Part shown: positions 1 to 6,726 of the stretch, piece by piece
Numbering within the stretch: the stretch's first letter is position 1
How the letters are laid out: each line of letters starts with the position of its first letter
Notes under the pieces: model-generated
What the model was told of the DNA's origin: nothing
The model's input: only the letters and a program-made list of their open reading frames with translations
Databases searched by the model: none
Source of the DNA: Desulfuromonadaceae bacterium
GTDB taxonomy: Bacteria > Desulfobacterota > Desulfuromonadia > Desulfuromonadales > SZUA-540
Direction of reading: 5' to 3'
NCBI GenBank assembly: GCA_003250235.1
Contig: QKGY01000108.1
Coordinates: forward strand, 1 to 10,747
Length of the DNA: 10,747 nt
Translations under genes and position numbers: made by a program

Positions 1-1
1 C

Positions 2-427
2 AACATCATGAAGTCGCTGAAAGTCGGCGAGGTGATGGTCCGCGACGTGGAAAGCATTTCCGAAAGCATGACCCTGGGCCAGTTTGCCGATTTTATCGAG
101 CAGACCAAACATACCAACTTCCCATTGATCGACAGTAACGGCGAACTGACCGGCATCATCTCGGTTCAGGATTTCATGGGCGTGGTTTTCGAACGCGACC
201 TGATGGATCTGGTCGTGGTCAAGGAGCTGGCAACCGAAACGGTGATCACCGCCCATGCCGATGAAGACCTCGACCAGGCCATGCGCAAGATCGGCTACCG
301 CAACATTGAACAGCTCCCCGTGGTCGACCGGGAAACCCACCGCAAACTGCTGGGGATCATTTCCCGTCGCGACATGGTATCGGCTTACAACAAGGTGCTG
401 ATGAGCCGTACCCTGGAGGAGCAATAG
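2..427 (+). CDS. Tandem CBS-domain protein, 3' part (probable C-terminal tail of a ClC chloride channel)
   Basis: The open frame runs in from the left edge without a stop (AAC ATC precede the first Met codon at 8), so the ATG at 8 is probably internal and the gene is truncated by the window. The visible ~141 residues form two CBS domains. The first begins at 'KVGEVM' and includes 'FPLIDSNGELTGIISVQDF'. The second begins at 'ATETVITAHADEDLDQAM' and ends with 'LPVVDRE...LLGIISRRDM'. Paired CBS domains bind adenine nucleotides and regulate the protein that carries them. The entry sequence 'KSLKVGEVM' and a domain pair ending the protein resemble the cytoplasmic tail of bacterial ClC chloride channels or antiporters. 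That assignment is inference, because no membrane segments lie inside the window. A stand-alone CBS protein or another CBS-tailed enzyme is possible. It ends one base before the helicase start, so the two are probably co-transcribed. Confidence 0.8.
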   Translation, partial: NIMKSLKVGEVMVRDVESISESMTLGQFADFIEQTKHTNFPLIDSNGELTGIISVQDFMGVVFERDLMDLVVVKELATETVITAHADEDLDQAMRKIGYRNIEQLPVVDRETHRKLLGIISRRDMVSAYNKVLMSRTLEEQ

Positions 428-428
428 C

Positions 429-2624
429 GTGATCGATCTGCTCAAGGGGCTCAACGCGCCCCAACGACAGGCCGTGGAGACAACCGACGGTCCCATGCTG
501 ATCCTGGCGGGCGCCGGTTCGGGAAAGACCCGGACGCTGATTCACCGCGTCGCCTATCTGATGCGCACGTGCGGGGTCGAGCCCTGGCGGATTCTGGCGG
601 TGACCTTTACCAACAAGGCCGCTGCCGAGATGAAAGAGCGGCTTGAAAAGCTGCTCGGGGGAGGCGAACTCCCCTGGGTCGCCACCTTCCATGCCACCTG
701 CGTGCGCATTCTGCGCCGGGAGATCTCTGCTCTGGGATTTTCCGCGGACTTCACCATTTACGATGACCAGGATCAGCTGCGCCTTCTCAAAGAGGTGCTC
801 CGGGAACTGCGGGTTTCCGAGAAGATGGCCAAGGAGCGCGCGGCGGCAACGTATATTGACGGGTGCAAGAACCGGGGGTTGTTCCCGGAGGCTTTGGAAG
901 GGCAGGACCAGCGCGAAAACATCCTTATCCAGATCTATGCCCTGTATCAGCGCAAGATGAAACAGGCGAACGCTCTGGATTTCGGCGACCTGATTCTTTA
1001 CACGATCGCCCTGTTCGAGGAACACCCGGAAATCCTCGACCGATATCGGAGCCGATTTCAGTATATTCTGGTGGACGAGTTTCAAGACACCAACCAGGTG
1101 CAGTACCGCCTGGTCCGACTGCTGGCGTCCGGGCACGGCAATCTCTGTGTGGTCGGAGACGACGATCAGTCCATCTATGCCTGGCGAGGGGCGGAGATCG
1201 GCAACATCCTCGGTTTCGAGAGGGATTATCCGGGAACACGGGTCATCCGTCTGGAGCAGAATTACCGCTCCACCACAACGGTGCTTGAGGCCGCCGGACA
1301 TGTGGTGGCCCGCAATGTCGGGCGCAAGGGCAAGACCCTGTGGACGGAGAACCCGAGCGGCGACAAGATCACCTTGGAGCCCCTGGCCGACGACCTTGAG
1401 GAAGCCCGTTACGTCGCCGGCGAAATCGCCCGGCTCCGGGAGAGTGGGCGGCACCTGAGGGATATGGCGGTTTTCTACCGCACCAACGTACAGTCCCGTT
1501 CCCTGGAAGAAGGCCTGCGCAGTCGGGGGATTCCCTATGTCATGTTCGGCGGGCAGAAATTTTACAGCCGCATGGAGATCAAGGATGTCCTGGCCTATTT
1601 GCGGGTGATGGTCAATCCGGCCGATGCGGTTTCGGCCCGTCGCATCATCAATGTCCCGGCTCGAGGACTCGGTGCCGCCACGGTGGAACGCATTGCCGCG
1701 TATGAGGAAGAAGCCGGCGGGTTTTTCCCGGCCTGTCGCCTCGCTCTCGAGCGCGGAGATATCAAGGGCGCTGCCGTCAACAGGCTCGGGGCATTTGTCG
1801 CCCTGGTGGAAGATTTTCAGGCTCGTGCGGCGCATACGCCGTATCCGCAGCTGACGGCCGCCCTTATCGAGGAGAGCGGCTACGGCCCCATGCTGCGGGA
1901 GGAGCGTACCGAAGAGGCGCGCGGCCGAATGGAGAACCTCGAACAATTGCTGGCCGGCATGGAAGAGCATTACGGCTCCGAAGGAACCCTGCAGGAATAC
2001 CTCGAGCAGGTTTCGCTGATCACGGATCTCGACTCCTATGACCCGAGTCTGGACCGGGTCACGCTCATGACCTTGCATGCCGCCAAGGGACTGGAGTTTC
2101 CTGTTGTCTTCATGACGGGGATGGAGGAGGGGTTGTTTCCCCATACGCGCTCGGGCGATGACGGAGGGGACGTCGAGGAAGAGCGTCGTCTCTGCTATGT
2201 GGGGATGACCCGATCCATGGAAAAGCTCTACTTTACCTATGCCCGACGACGCAGGGTTTATGGAAGTTTTCAATTCAACCCGCCGAGCCGTTTTCTGGCC
2301 GAAATCCCCTCGACGCTCCTTGCCGGCAGTGAAAAATCGACCCTGCAGAAGTCGGCTCCCCATAACCTGGCCTCCATTTTCGAGCAGGTGGAACCCGATG
2401 TGTTTTCCGGGGATGAGGAGAATTCTTTTGAAGAGGATGTCCGTGTCGTCCCGGAGGCCGAGGAAGGGCTGCGTATCGGCACCCGGGTTCGTCATGTCAA
2501 GTTTGGCGTAGGGACGGTGCGTCGTCTGGAAGGACAGGGGGAAAACCAGAAGGTGATTATCTACTTCAATACGGTGGGGGCCAAAAAACTGCTGTTGAAG
2601 TTCGCCGGGCTGGAACCTGCCTGA
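429..2624 (+). CDS. pcrA: ATP-dependent 3'-5' DNA helicase PcrA/UvrD
   Basis: This is a complete 731-residue superfamily 1A helicase, the usual PcrA/UvrD length. Visible motifs in order are the Q-motif 'LNAPQRQAV' (8-16), Walker A 'AGAGSGKT' (27-34), motif Ia 'TFTNKAA' (59-65), motif II 'DEFQDT' (216-221), motif III 'GDDDQSIYAWRG' (243-254), motif IV 'LEQNYRS' (275-281), motif V 'TLHAAKGLEF' (548-557) and motif VI 'GMTR' (592-595). After a variable acidic linker, the last ~49 residues (683-731, 'IGTRVRHVKFGVGTV...') match the C-terminal Tudor-like domain of PcrA/UvrD that contacts RNA polymerase. Family roles are unwinding in nucleotide excision repair, removal of RecA filaments and conflict resolution with transcription. 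The start is GTG at 429, because GGAGG at 415-419 lies nine bases upstream and the Q-motif follows at once. One base separates it from the CBS gene, suggesting translational coupling. UvrD is an equally valid name; Rep is less likely given the Tudor tail. Confidence 0.95.
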   Translation: MIDLLKGLNAPQRQAVETTDGPMLILAGAGSGKTRTLIHRVAYLMRTCGVEPWRILAVTFTNKAAAEMKERLEKLLGGGELPWVATFHATCVRILRREISALGFSADFTIYDDQDQLRLLKEVLRELRVSEKMAKERAAATYIDGCKNRGLFPEALEGQDQRENILIQIYALYQRKMKQANALDFGDLILYTIALFEEHPEILDRYRSRFQYILVDEFQDTNQVQYRLVRLLASGHGNLCVVGDDDQSIYAWRGAEIGNILGFERDYPGTRVIRLEQNYRSTTTVLEAAGHVVARNVGRKGKTLWTENPSGDKITLEPLADDLEEARYVAGEIARLRESGRHLRDMAVFYRTNVQSRSLEEGLRSRGIPYVMFGGQKFYSRMEIKDVLAYLRVMVNPADAVSARRIINVPARGLGAATVERIAAYEEEAGGFFPACRLALERGDIKGAAVNRLGAFVALVEDFQARAAHTPYPQLTAALIEESGYGPMLREERTEEARGRMENLEQLLAGMEEHYGSEGTLQEYLEQVSLITDLDSYDPSLDRVTLMTLHAAKGLEFPVVFMTGMEEGLFPHTRSGDDGGDVEEERRLCYVGMTRSMEKLYFTYARRRRVYGSFQFNPPSRFLAEIPSTLLAGSEKSTLQKSAPHNLASIFEQVEPDVFSGDEENSFEEDVRVVPEAEEGLRIGTRVRHVKFGVGTVRRLEGQGENQKVIIYFNTVGAKKLLLKFAGLEPA

Positions 2625-2664
2625 CTTTGCTGGGGATTGCCTGTTGACAGGTGGGGGCAGATCG

Positions 2665-2694
2665 TTTACATCAGACATTAGACATTTTTATAAG
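2665..2694 (+). promoter_or_regulatory. Probable sigma70-type promoter for the response-regulator gene
   Basis: TTTACA (2665-2670, 5/6 match to the -35 consensus) and TATAAG (2689-2694, 5/6 to the -10) are separated by 18 bases, about 40 bases before the ATG at 2736. The spacer contains a perfect tandem repeat of AGACATT (2673-2679 and 2680-2686), which could be a regulator site or chance. Its position in the 111-bp gap after the helicase supports separate transcription of the receiver gene. Confidence 0.5.
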
Positions 2695-2735
2695 ACTGTG
2701 CCGGTCTTCAATCAAAAGCCTGAGAGCACGAAGTC

Positions 2736-3090
2736 ATGAAGAAAAAACGCATCGTCGTTATCGATGACTGTACCCTCACCCGAACCATCCTCAAGGACAT
2801 CCTGGAGGAGTCGGGGTATGATGTCGTGACAGCCAGCTCCGGCATCGAGGCCAATCCCTTTATCTTTGCCGTGCCCAGTCGACGTTGAAATGCCCATGCT
2901 TAACGGCGACCGCAAAGTACGCCTTCTCAAAGAGCGTGAGTCCAGCCGTGCCATTCCCGTGTTGCTCATCTCGGCAAAAACGGAGACGGAACTCGAACGG
3001 CTGGTTGCCAATTCCGGTGCTGAGGGCTATCTTCAAAAGCCCGTCAAAAAAGAGGTTCTCCTGGAAAAAGTCCGCCGGTTCATTCCCTGA
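2736..3090 (+). pseudogene. Single-domain response regulator (CheY-like receiver), frameshifted
   Basis: The ATG at 2736 has a weak GAGAG ribosome site at 2722-2726. It opens a clear receiver N-terminus: 'RIVVIDDC' with the acidic pair D10-D11, then helix 1 and 'SGYDVVTASSGIEAN'. The frame ends at TGA 2886-2888 after 50 residues. The rest of the receiver lies in another frame from about 2880 to the stop at 3088-3090. It carries the phospho-acceptor Asp in 'DVEMPMLNGD' (Asp codon 2881-2883), the switch Ser in 'LLISAK' and the conserved Lys in 'YLQKP'. Compared with related receivers, which read roughly 'FIFA..xPDLxLxDVxMP', the strand before the phospho-Asp is missing. A deletion of about 17 bases would explain both the missing residues and the frame change. 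All catalytic residues survive, split over two frames. It is therefore a recent pseudogene or a sequence error. The product, if made, is a 50-residue non-functional peptide. No output domain is present. Confidence 0.85.
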
Positions 3091-3146
3091 CGTCATGATA
3101 CGAAGCGGCTTTCTACCTGCCGCCCCGTTCCTTTCGTCCCTCAAAC

Positions 3147-3191
3147 CATGAAAAAACCCCGGAGAACTCTATTCTCCGGGGTTTTTTCATG
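3147..3191. terminator. Strong bidirectional intrinsic terminator
   Basis: Two perfectly complementary 20-base arms (3147-3166 and 3172-3191) enclose a 5-base loop. The core is a GC-rich CCCCGGAGAA/TTCTCCGGGG stem flanked by six A on the left and six T on the right, so it gives hairpin plus U-tract on both strands. It lies between the convergent receiver gene and aminotransferase gene and can end both transcripts. Confidence 0.95.
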
Positions 3192-3210
3192 TGGATGATA
3201 CGCGGATTTT

Positions 3211-4284
3211 TCAGCGAGCCTTGGGAAGAAGTTCCTCCAACAGGGTGAACAATTCGTTCATGTCCGCCATGGTGAAGTCCGCCATATGAGGAATGCGGAA
3301 GGTTTTGTTCTTGATTTTCCCGTAGCCGTTGTCGATCGCATAGCCTTTCTCAGCCGCAAGCTTTTTAAGCTTTTCGAGATCGGTGCGATCGTCGCACAGC
3401 CCGGTGGTCAGTGTCATGGAGCGGTAGCCTTCGGCAGCGAACAGTCCGAATCCCTGGCTCTGAATCCATTCCCGGGTGGCTTCCGCCATGGTGCGATGGC
3501 GTGCATAGCGGGCTTCCAGCCCTTCATTCATCATTTTGGCCAGCTGGTGATCCAGGGCATAGATAAGGCTGATGCAGGGGGTGCTGGGCGTGTTGTCCTT
3601 CAGATCGTTCTGCTCGAACTCCTCGAAATCGAAATAGTAGCCGCGATTCGGGGTGGTTTTGGCCTTGTCCAAGGCTTTTCGGGATACTGCAAATACAGCC
3701 AGCCCCGGGGGAAGCCCGAAGGCTTTCTGAACGCCCGCCAGGCAGACATCGGTCTGCAGGGAGGCGAGGTCCAGGGGGACGGCGCTCATGGAGGAGACCG
3801 TATCGACGATAAAAGAGACCTCGGGGTATTTTTTGACGACCTCGGCAATGTCTTCCAACGGAGACATGACGCCGGTGGAGGTTTCATTGTGTACCAGCGT
3901 GATAGCGTCATAGCGCCCGGTGGCGAGGGCCTTGTCCACCATCTCCGGGGTGATGGGCTGGCCCCATTCAGCGCTGTACAGATCGGCTTCAAGACCGCAG
4001 CGCAGGGTGACATCATGCCATTTGGTGCTGAAGGCGCCGTTGCCAAAGTTCGCGCAGCGCTTCTGGACCAGGTTGCGTACTGATCCCTCCATGACTCCGA
4101 AAGCACTGGACGTGCTCAGGAAAACCGGGTCCGTCGTATTGAGAAGGCTTTTGAGACCGCGGGTGACCCGCTGGTGCAGCACCGCATATTCTTTCATCCG
4201 GTGTCCGATCATCGGGGCGCACATGGCTTCCATGACGTCCCGGCTGACTTCGACCGGTCCGGGAATGTAGAGTTTCTTACCCAT
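3211..4284 (-). CDS. Class V PLP-dependent aminotransferase (alanine/serine-glyoxylate or phosphoserine aminotransferase-like)
   Basis: This is a 357-residue fold-type I aminotransferase of the class V group that includes alanine-glyoxylate, serine-pyruvate and broad-specificity aspartate/phosphoserine aminotransferases. It starts with the family-typical 'YIPGPVEV'. 'NETSTGVMSPL' precedes the cofactor-binding Asp161 in 'FIVDTVSS', and Lys187 in 'AGVQKAFGLPPGLA' is the expected Schiff-base lysine. Substrates cannot be fixed from sequence; likely reactions are glyoxylate to glycine, or 3-phosphohydroxypyruvate to phosphoserine. Three in-frame ATGs are stacked (4291-4293, 4288-4290, 4282-4284). 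The third is preferred because AAGGAG (minus strand, 4294-4299) lies nine bases upstream of it and directly abuts the first. An open frame extends back to 4515, but it would translate the riboswitch and terminator, so I reject it. A ZTP riboswitch in the leader points to a role in glycine/serine supply for one-carbon and purine metabolism. The gene is monocistronic up to the terminator at 3147-3191. Confidence 0.92.
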   Translation of the reverse strand: MGKKLYIPGPVEVSRDVMEAMCAPMIGHRMKEYAVLHQRVTRGLKSLLNTTDPVFLSTSSAFGVMEGSVRNLVQKRCANFGNGAFSTKWHDVTLRCGLEADLYSAEWGQPITPEMVDKALATGRYDAITLVHNETSTGVMSPLEDIAEVVKKYPEVSFIVDTVSSMSAVPLDLASLQTDVCLAGVQKAFGLPPGLAVFAVSRKALDKAKTTPNRGYYFDFEEFEQNDLKDNTPSTPCISLIYALDHQLAKMMNEGLEARYARHRTMAEATREWIQSQGFGLFAAEGYRSMTLTTGLCDDRTDLEKLKKLAAEKGYAIDNGYGKIKNKTFRIPHMADFTMADMNELFTLLEELLPKAR

Positions 4285-4317
4285 TGTCATCATCTCCTTG
4301 TTGAGAATCGACCCAAT

Positions 4318-4359
4318 AAAAAAACGCCTGGCTCCAGTGAATTCTGAGGAGCCCAGGCG
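4318..4359 (-). terminator. Intrinsic terminator of the ZTP riboswitch expression platform
   Basis: Read on the minus strand, CGCCTGGGCTCC (4348-4359) pairs with GGAGCCAGGCG (4325-4335) with one bulged G, leaves a 12-base loop, and is followed by seven T (4318-4324). The 5' arm is the conserved GCCTGGGC segment of the riboswitch. Ligand-bound aptamer and terminator are therefore mutually exclusive, which predicts that ligand turns the gene on. It lies 34 bases upstream of the aminotransferase start. Confidence 0.92.
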
Positions 4360-4428
4360 AACGGCTGACGGGTCTGTGATGTCCTGCTCCCCGGTGGTAT
4401 TCCACCTTTCGCCAGTTACAGGAGACCC
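4348..4428 (-). promoter_or_regulatory. ZTP/ZMP riboswitch (pfl motif) aptamer
   Basis: On the minus strand the leader folds as the pfl motif. P1 pairs GGGTC (4424-4428) with GACCC (4370-4374), extended by TCCTG/CAGGA. The conserved ACTGGCGAA follows, then the P2 hairpin GGTGG-AATA-CCACC (4393-4406), which leads straight into the conserved GGGGAGC (4386-4392). After a short linker come CCG and the hallmark CGCCTGGGC (4351-4359). These match, from memory, the conserved blocks of ZTP riboswitches, which sense the purine intermediates ZMP/ZTP that accumulate when 10-formyl-tetrahydrofolate is short. Known family targets are purine and folate one-carbon genes. Here the only downstream gene is a class V aminotransferase. 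The assignment rests on primary and secondary structure; no covariance search was run. Confidence 0.93.
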
Positions 4429-4454
4429 TTGGTTTGTCTGTAGAACTTGGCGTG

Positions 4455-4484
4455 TCATTAGCACGAAGAGCACGGAGATGTCAA
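4455..4484 (-). promoter_or_regulatory. Possible promoter for the riboswitch-aminotransferase transcript
   Basis: A perfect -35 TTGACA lies on the minus strand at 4479-4484, followed after 18 bases by the weak -10 candidate TAATGA (4455-4460). Transcription would begin about 15-20 bases before riboswitch P1, the expected geometry. The -35 is convincing; the -10 is poor, so the exact element is tentative. Confidence 0.45.
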
Positions 4485-4553
4485 GGAAATCCCTTTGTCC
4501 GCGTGGCAGCGACAACGATTAAGGTAGTGAAAAATATTTTCGCCAGAAACCCC

Positions 4554-4581
4554 TTGACATTCTAAGGGAGCTGATTATATT
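4554..4581 (+). promoter_or_regulatory. Sigma70-type promoter of groESL
   Basis: TTGACA (4554-4559, perfect) and TATATT (4576-4581, 5/6) are spaced by 16 bases. The expected start of transcription is near 4587-4590, which places it at the left arm of the CIRCE operator. The untranslated leader to groES would be about 105 bases. Confidence 0.85.
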
Positions 4582-4585
4582 TAGC

Positions 4586-4626
4586 GCTGTTGTTAGCACT
4601 CCCTTTTGGAGAGTGCTAACAACAGC
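4586..4626. promoter_or_regulatory. CIRCE operator (HrcA binding site)
   Basis: TTAGCACTC (4593-4601), a 9-base spacer and GAGTGCTAA (4611-4619) are an exact CIRCE element. The symmetry extends outwards without mismatch to 16-base arms (4586-4601 and 4611-4626). CIRCE is bound by HrcA, which represses chaperonin genes until heat or folding stress titrates GroEL. The operator sits over the predicted transcription start, fitting repression by blocking RNA polymerase. The hrcA gene is not in this window. Confidence 0.97.
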
Positions 4627-4693
4627 CTGGCCAAGGAGCCTAGGGATCTTTCCCTGCAACTTTTTATATCGCGTAGATGAAAGGAGAACGACC

Positions 4694-4984
<291 letters not shown>

Positions 4985-5024
4985 TCCGTTTCGCAGCTAA
5001 CCTGAAGAAGGAGGAAATAGCATC

Positions 5025-6662
5025 ATGGCAGCTAAAGACATCAAATTCGGGCAGGATGCCCGCGCTAAAATTCTCAAAGGCGTCAATGCTCTGGCCGATG
5101 CCGTCAAGGTAACTCTCGGTCCCAAGGGGCGTAATGTCGTTATCGAAAAATCTTTCGGGGCTCCCCTGATCACCAAGGACGGTGTAACCGTCGCCAAGGA
5201 AGTCGAGCTCGACGACAAATTTGAAAACATGGGCGCTCAGTTGGTCAAGGAAGTCGCTTCCAAGACCTCCGATGTCGCCGGCGACGGGACCACCACCGCA
5301 ACCGTTCTGGCCCAGGCCATTTACCGCGAGGGTGTCAAGCTGGTTACCGCCGGCCATAACCCCATGGAAATCAAGCGTGGCATCGACAAGGCTGTCGAGG
5401 TGGCTGTCGGCACCCTCAAGGAACTCTCCAAGCCGATCAAGGACCACAAAGAAATTGCTCAGGTAGGCACCATTTCCGCCAACAGCGACAGGACCATCGG
5501 TGACATTCTTGCCCAGGCGATGGAAAAAGTCGGCAAGGAAGGGGTCATCACCGTTGAGGAAGCCAAATCGATGGAAACCACTCTGGAGACCGTCGAGGGG
5601 ATGCAGTTCGACCGTGGTTATCTCTCCCCCTACTTCGTTTCCGACGCCGAGCGCATGGAAGCCGTTCTGGAAGACGCCCTGATCCTCATCCATGACAAGA
5701 AGATCAGCAACATGCGCGACCTTCTGCCGGTTCTTGAGCCGGTAGCCAAGCAGGGCCGTCCCCTGGTGATCATTGCCGAAGACGTCGAGGGCGAGGCTCT
5801 GGCTACCCTGGTTGTCAACAAGCTGCGCGGCACCCTGAATGTGGCTGCTGTCAAGGCCCCCGGCTTTGGCGACCGTCGTAAGGCCATGCTCGAGGATATC
5901 GCTATCCTGACCGGCGGCCGGGTGATTTCCGAAGACATCGGATTCAAGCTCGAGACGGCTACCCTGGATATGCTCGGCCGCGCCAAGCGCATCGTCATCG
6001 ACAAAGACAACACCACCATTATTGACGGTGCCGGCAGCGAAGCGGACATTCAGGCTCGCGTCAAGCAGATCCGTGCCCAGATGGAAGAGACCACCAGCGA
6101 TTACGATCGTGAAAAGCTGCAGGAGCGTCTGGCCAAACTGGTCGGTGGCGTCGCCGTAGTTCGTGTCGGTGCTGCGACCGAAACGGAGATGAAAGAGAAG
6201 AAAGCTCGCGTCGAGGACGCTCTGCATGCAACCCGCGCCGCTGTTGAGGAAGGGATTGTCCCCGGAGGCGGTGTCGCCCTGGTTCGCTGCATCGCCAGCC
6301 TGAATCCCCTCAAGCTGGTGGGTGAGCAGCAGTTCGGTGTGAACATCGTCAAGCGCGCTCTTGAGGAGCCTCTGCGTCAGATCGCTGCCAACGCCGGCCT
6401 GGAAGGCTCCATCGTCGTTGACAAGGTCATGAGCAAGAAGGGGTCTTTCGGTTTCGACGCCTCTGCCGATGTGTATGGCGACATGATCGAAAAAGGGATC
6501 ATCGACCCGACCAAGGTTTCCCGCAGCGCTCTGCAGAATGCGGCCTCGGTTGCCGGTCTGATGCTGACCACCGAAGCGGTCATCGCCGAGCTTCCCAAGG
6601 ATGAAGCCGTACCGGCCATGCCCGGCGGCATGGGCGGCATGGGCGGCCTGACCCTGAGCTGA
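5025..6662 (+). CDS. groEL: Chaperonin GroEL (Hsp60)
   Basis: This 545-residue protein is collinear with E. coli GroEL. It shows 'ADAVKVTLGPKGRNV' (24-38), catalytic-site Asp52 in 'TKDGVTVA', 'GDGTTTATV' with Asp87, and Asp398 in 'ARVEDALHATRAA', all at canonical positions. The C-terminus has the short Gly-Met tail 'MPGGMGGMGG' but ends in 'LTLS', where many homologues end in an additional Met plus an acidic or aromatic residue. GroEL is the double-ring ATPase that encloses non-native proteins with GroES. The start has a strong AAGGAGG site (5008-5014) ten bases upstream. It shares the groES transcript, and the terminator at 6668-6701 closes the operon. No second groEL copy or internal break is visible. 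Confidence 0.99.
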   Translation: MAAKDIKFGQDARAKILKGVNALADAVKVTLGPKGRNVVIEKSFGAPLITKDGVTVAKEVELDDKFENMGAQLVKEVASKTSDVAGDGTTTATVLAQAIYREGVKLVTAGHNPMEIKRGIDKAVEVAVGTLKELSKPIKDHKEIAQVGTISANSDRTIGDILAQAMEKVGKEGVITVEEAKSMETTLETVEGMQFDRGYLSPYFVSDAERMEAVLEDALILIHDKKISNMRDLLPVLEPVAKQGRPLVIIAEDVEGEALATLVVNKLRGTLNVAAVKAPGFGDRRKAMLEDIAILTGGRVISEDIGFKLETATLDMLGRAKRIVIDKDNTTIIDGAGSEADIQARVKQIRAQMEETTSDYDREKLQERLAKLVGGVAVVRVGAATETEMKEKKARVEDALHATRAAVEEGIVPGGGVALVRCIASLNPLKLVGEQQFGVNIVKRALEEPLRQIAANAGLEGSIVVDKVMSKKGSFGFDASADVYGDMIEKGIIDPTKVSRSALQNAASVAGLMLTTEAVIAELPKDEAVPAMPGGMGGMGGLTLS

Positions 6663-6667
6663 AGAAG

Positions 6668-6701
6668 AAAAAGCCCCCCGGTTTTCCGGGGGGCTTTTTT
6701 T
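6668..6701. terminator. Intrinsic terminator after groEL (bidirectional)
   Basis: AAAAAGCCCCCCGG (6668-6681) and CCGGGGGGCTTTTT (6686-6699) form a 14-bp perfect stem with a TTTT loop, followed on the plus strand by a run of seven T from 6695. The A-run on the other side gives a U-tract on the minus strand as well. It therefore also serves the convergent PP-loop gene ending at 6727. Confidence 0.95.
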
Positions 6702-6726
6702 GTGCCGTTTGAGGAAAGAAGGAACG

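Noticed and set aside
2644..2672. TTGACA at 2644-2649 as a -35 box for the receiver gene
   Set aside because: No acceptable -10 lies 16-18 bases downstream (only 3/6 matches); the TTTACA/TATAAG pair is better.
357..2678. A 773-codon open frame on the minus strand across the helicase gene
   Set aside because: It is antisense to a gene with all SF1 helicase motifs, has low-complexity composition typical of GC-rich shadow frames, and shows no recognisable domain or ribosome site.
2866..2900. Programmed ribosomal frameshift in the receiver gene
   Set aside because: No slippery heptamer or stimulatory hairpin is visible at the frame change, and the residues before the phospho-Asp are missing rather than encoded in the other frame, so an indel explains it better.
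3286..4083. A 265-codon plus-strand open frame opposite the aminotransferase
   Set aside because: It lacks a ribosome site and any known motif; the minus strand carries the conserved PLP-enzyme motifs.
4285..4515. N-terminal extension of the aminotransferase to a start near 4515
   Set aside because: It would translate the riboswitch and its terminator and overlap the -35 box. The family N-terminus 'YIPGPVEV' and the AAGGAG site support the start at 4284.
4642..4655. AGGGA/TCCCT small hairpin in the groES leader
   Set aside because: It has a five-base-pair stem with a 4-base loop and does not reach the ribosome site; too weak to call a regulatory element.
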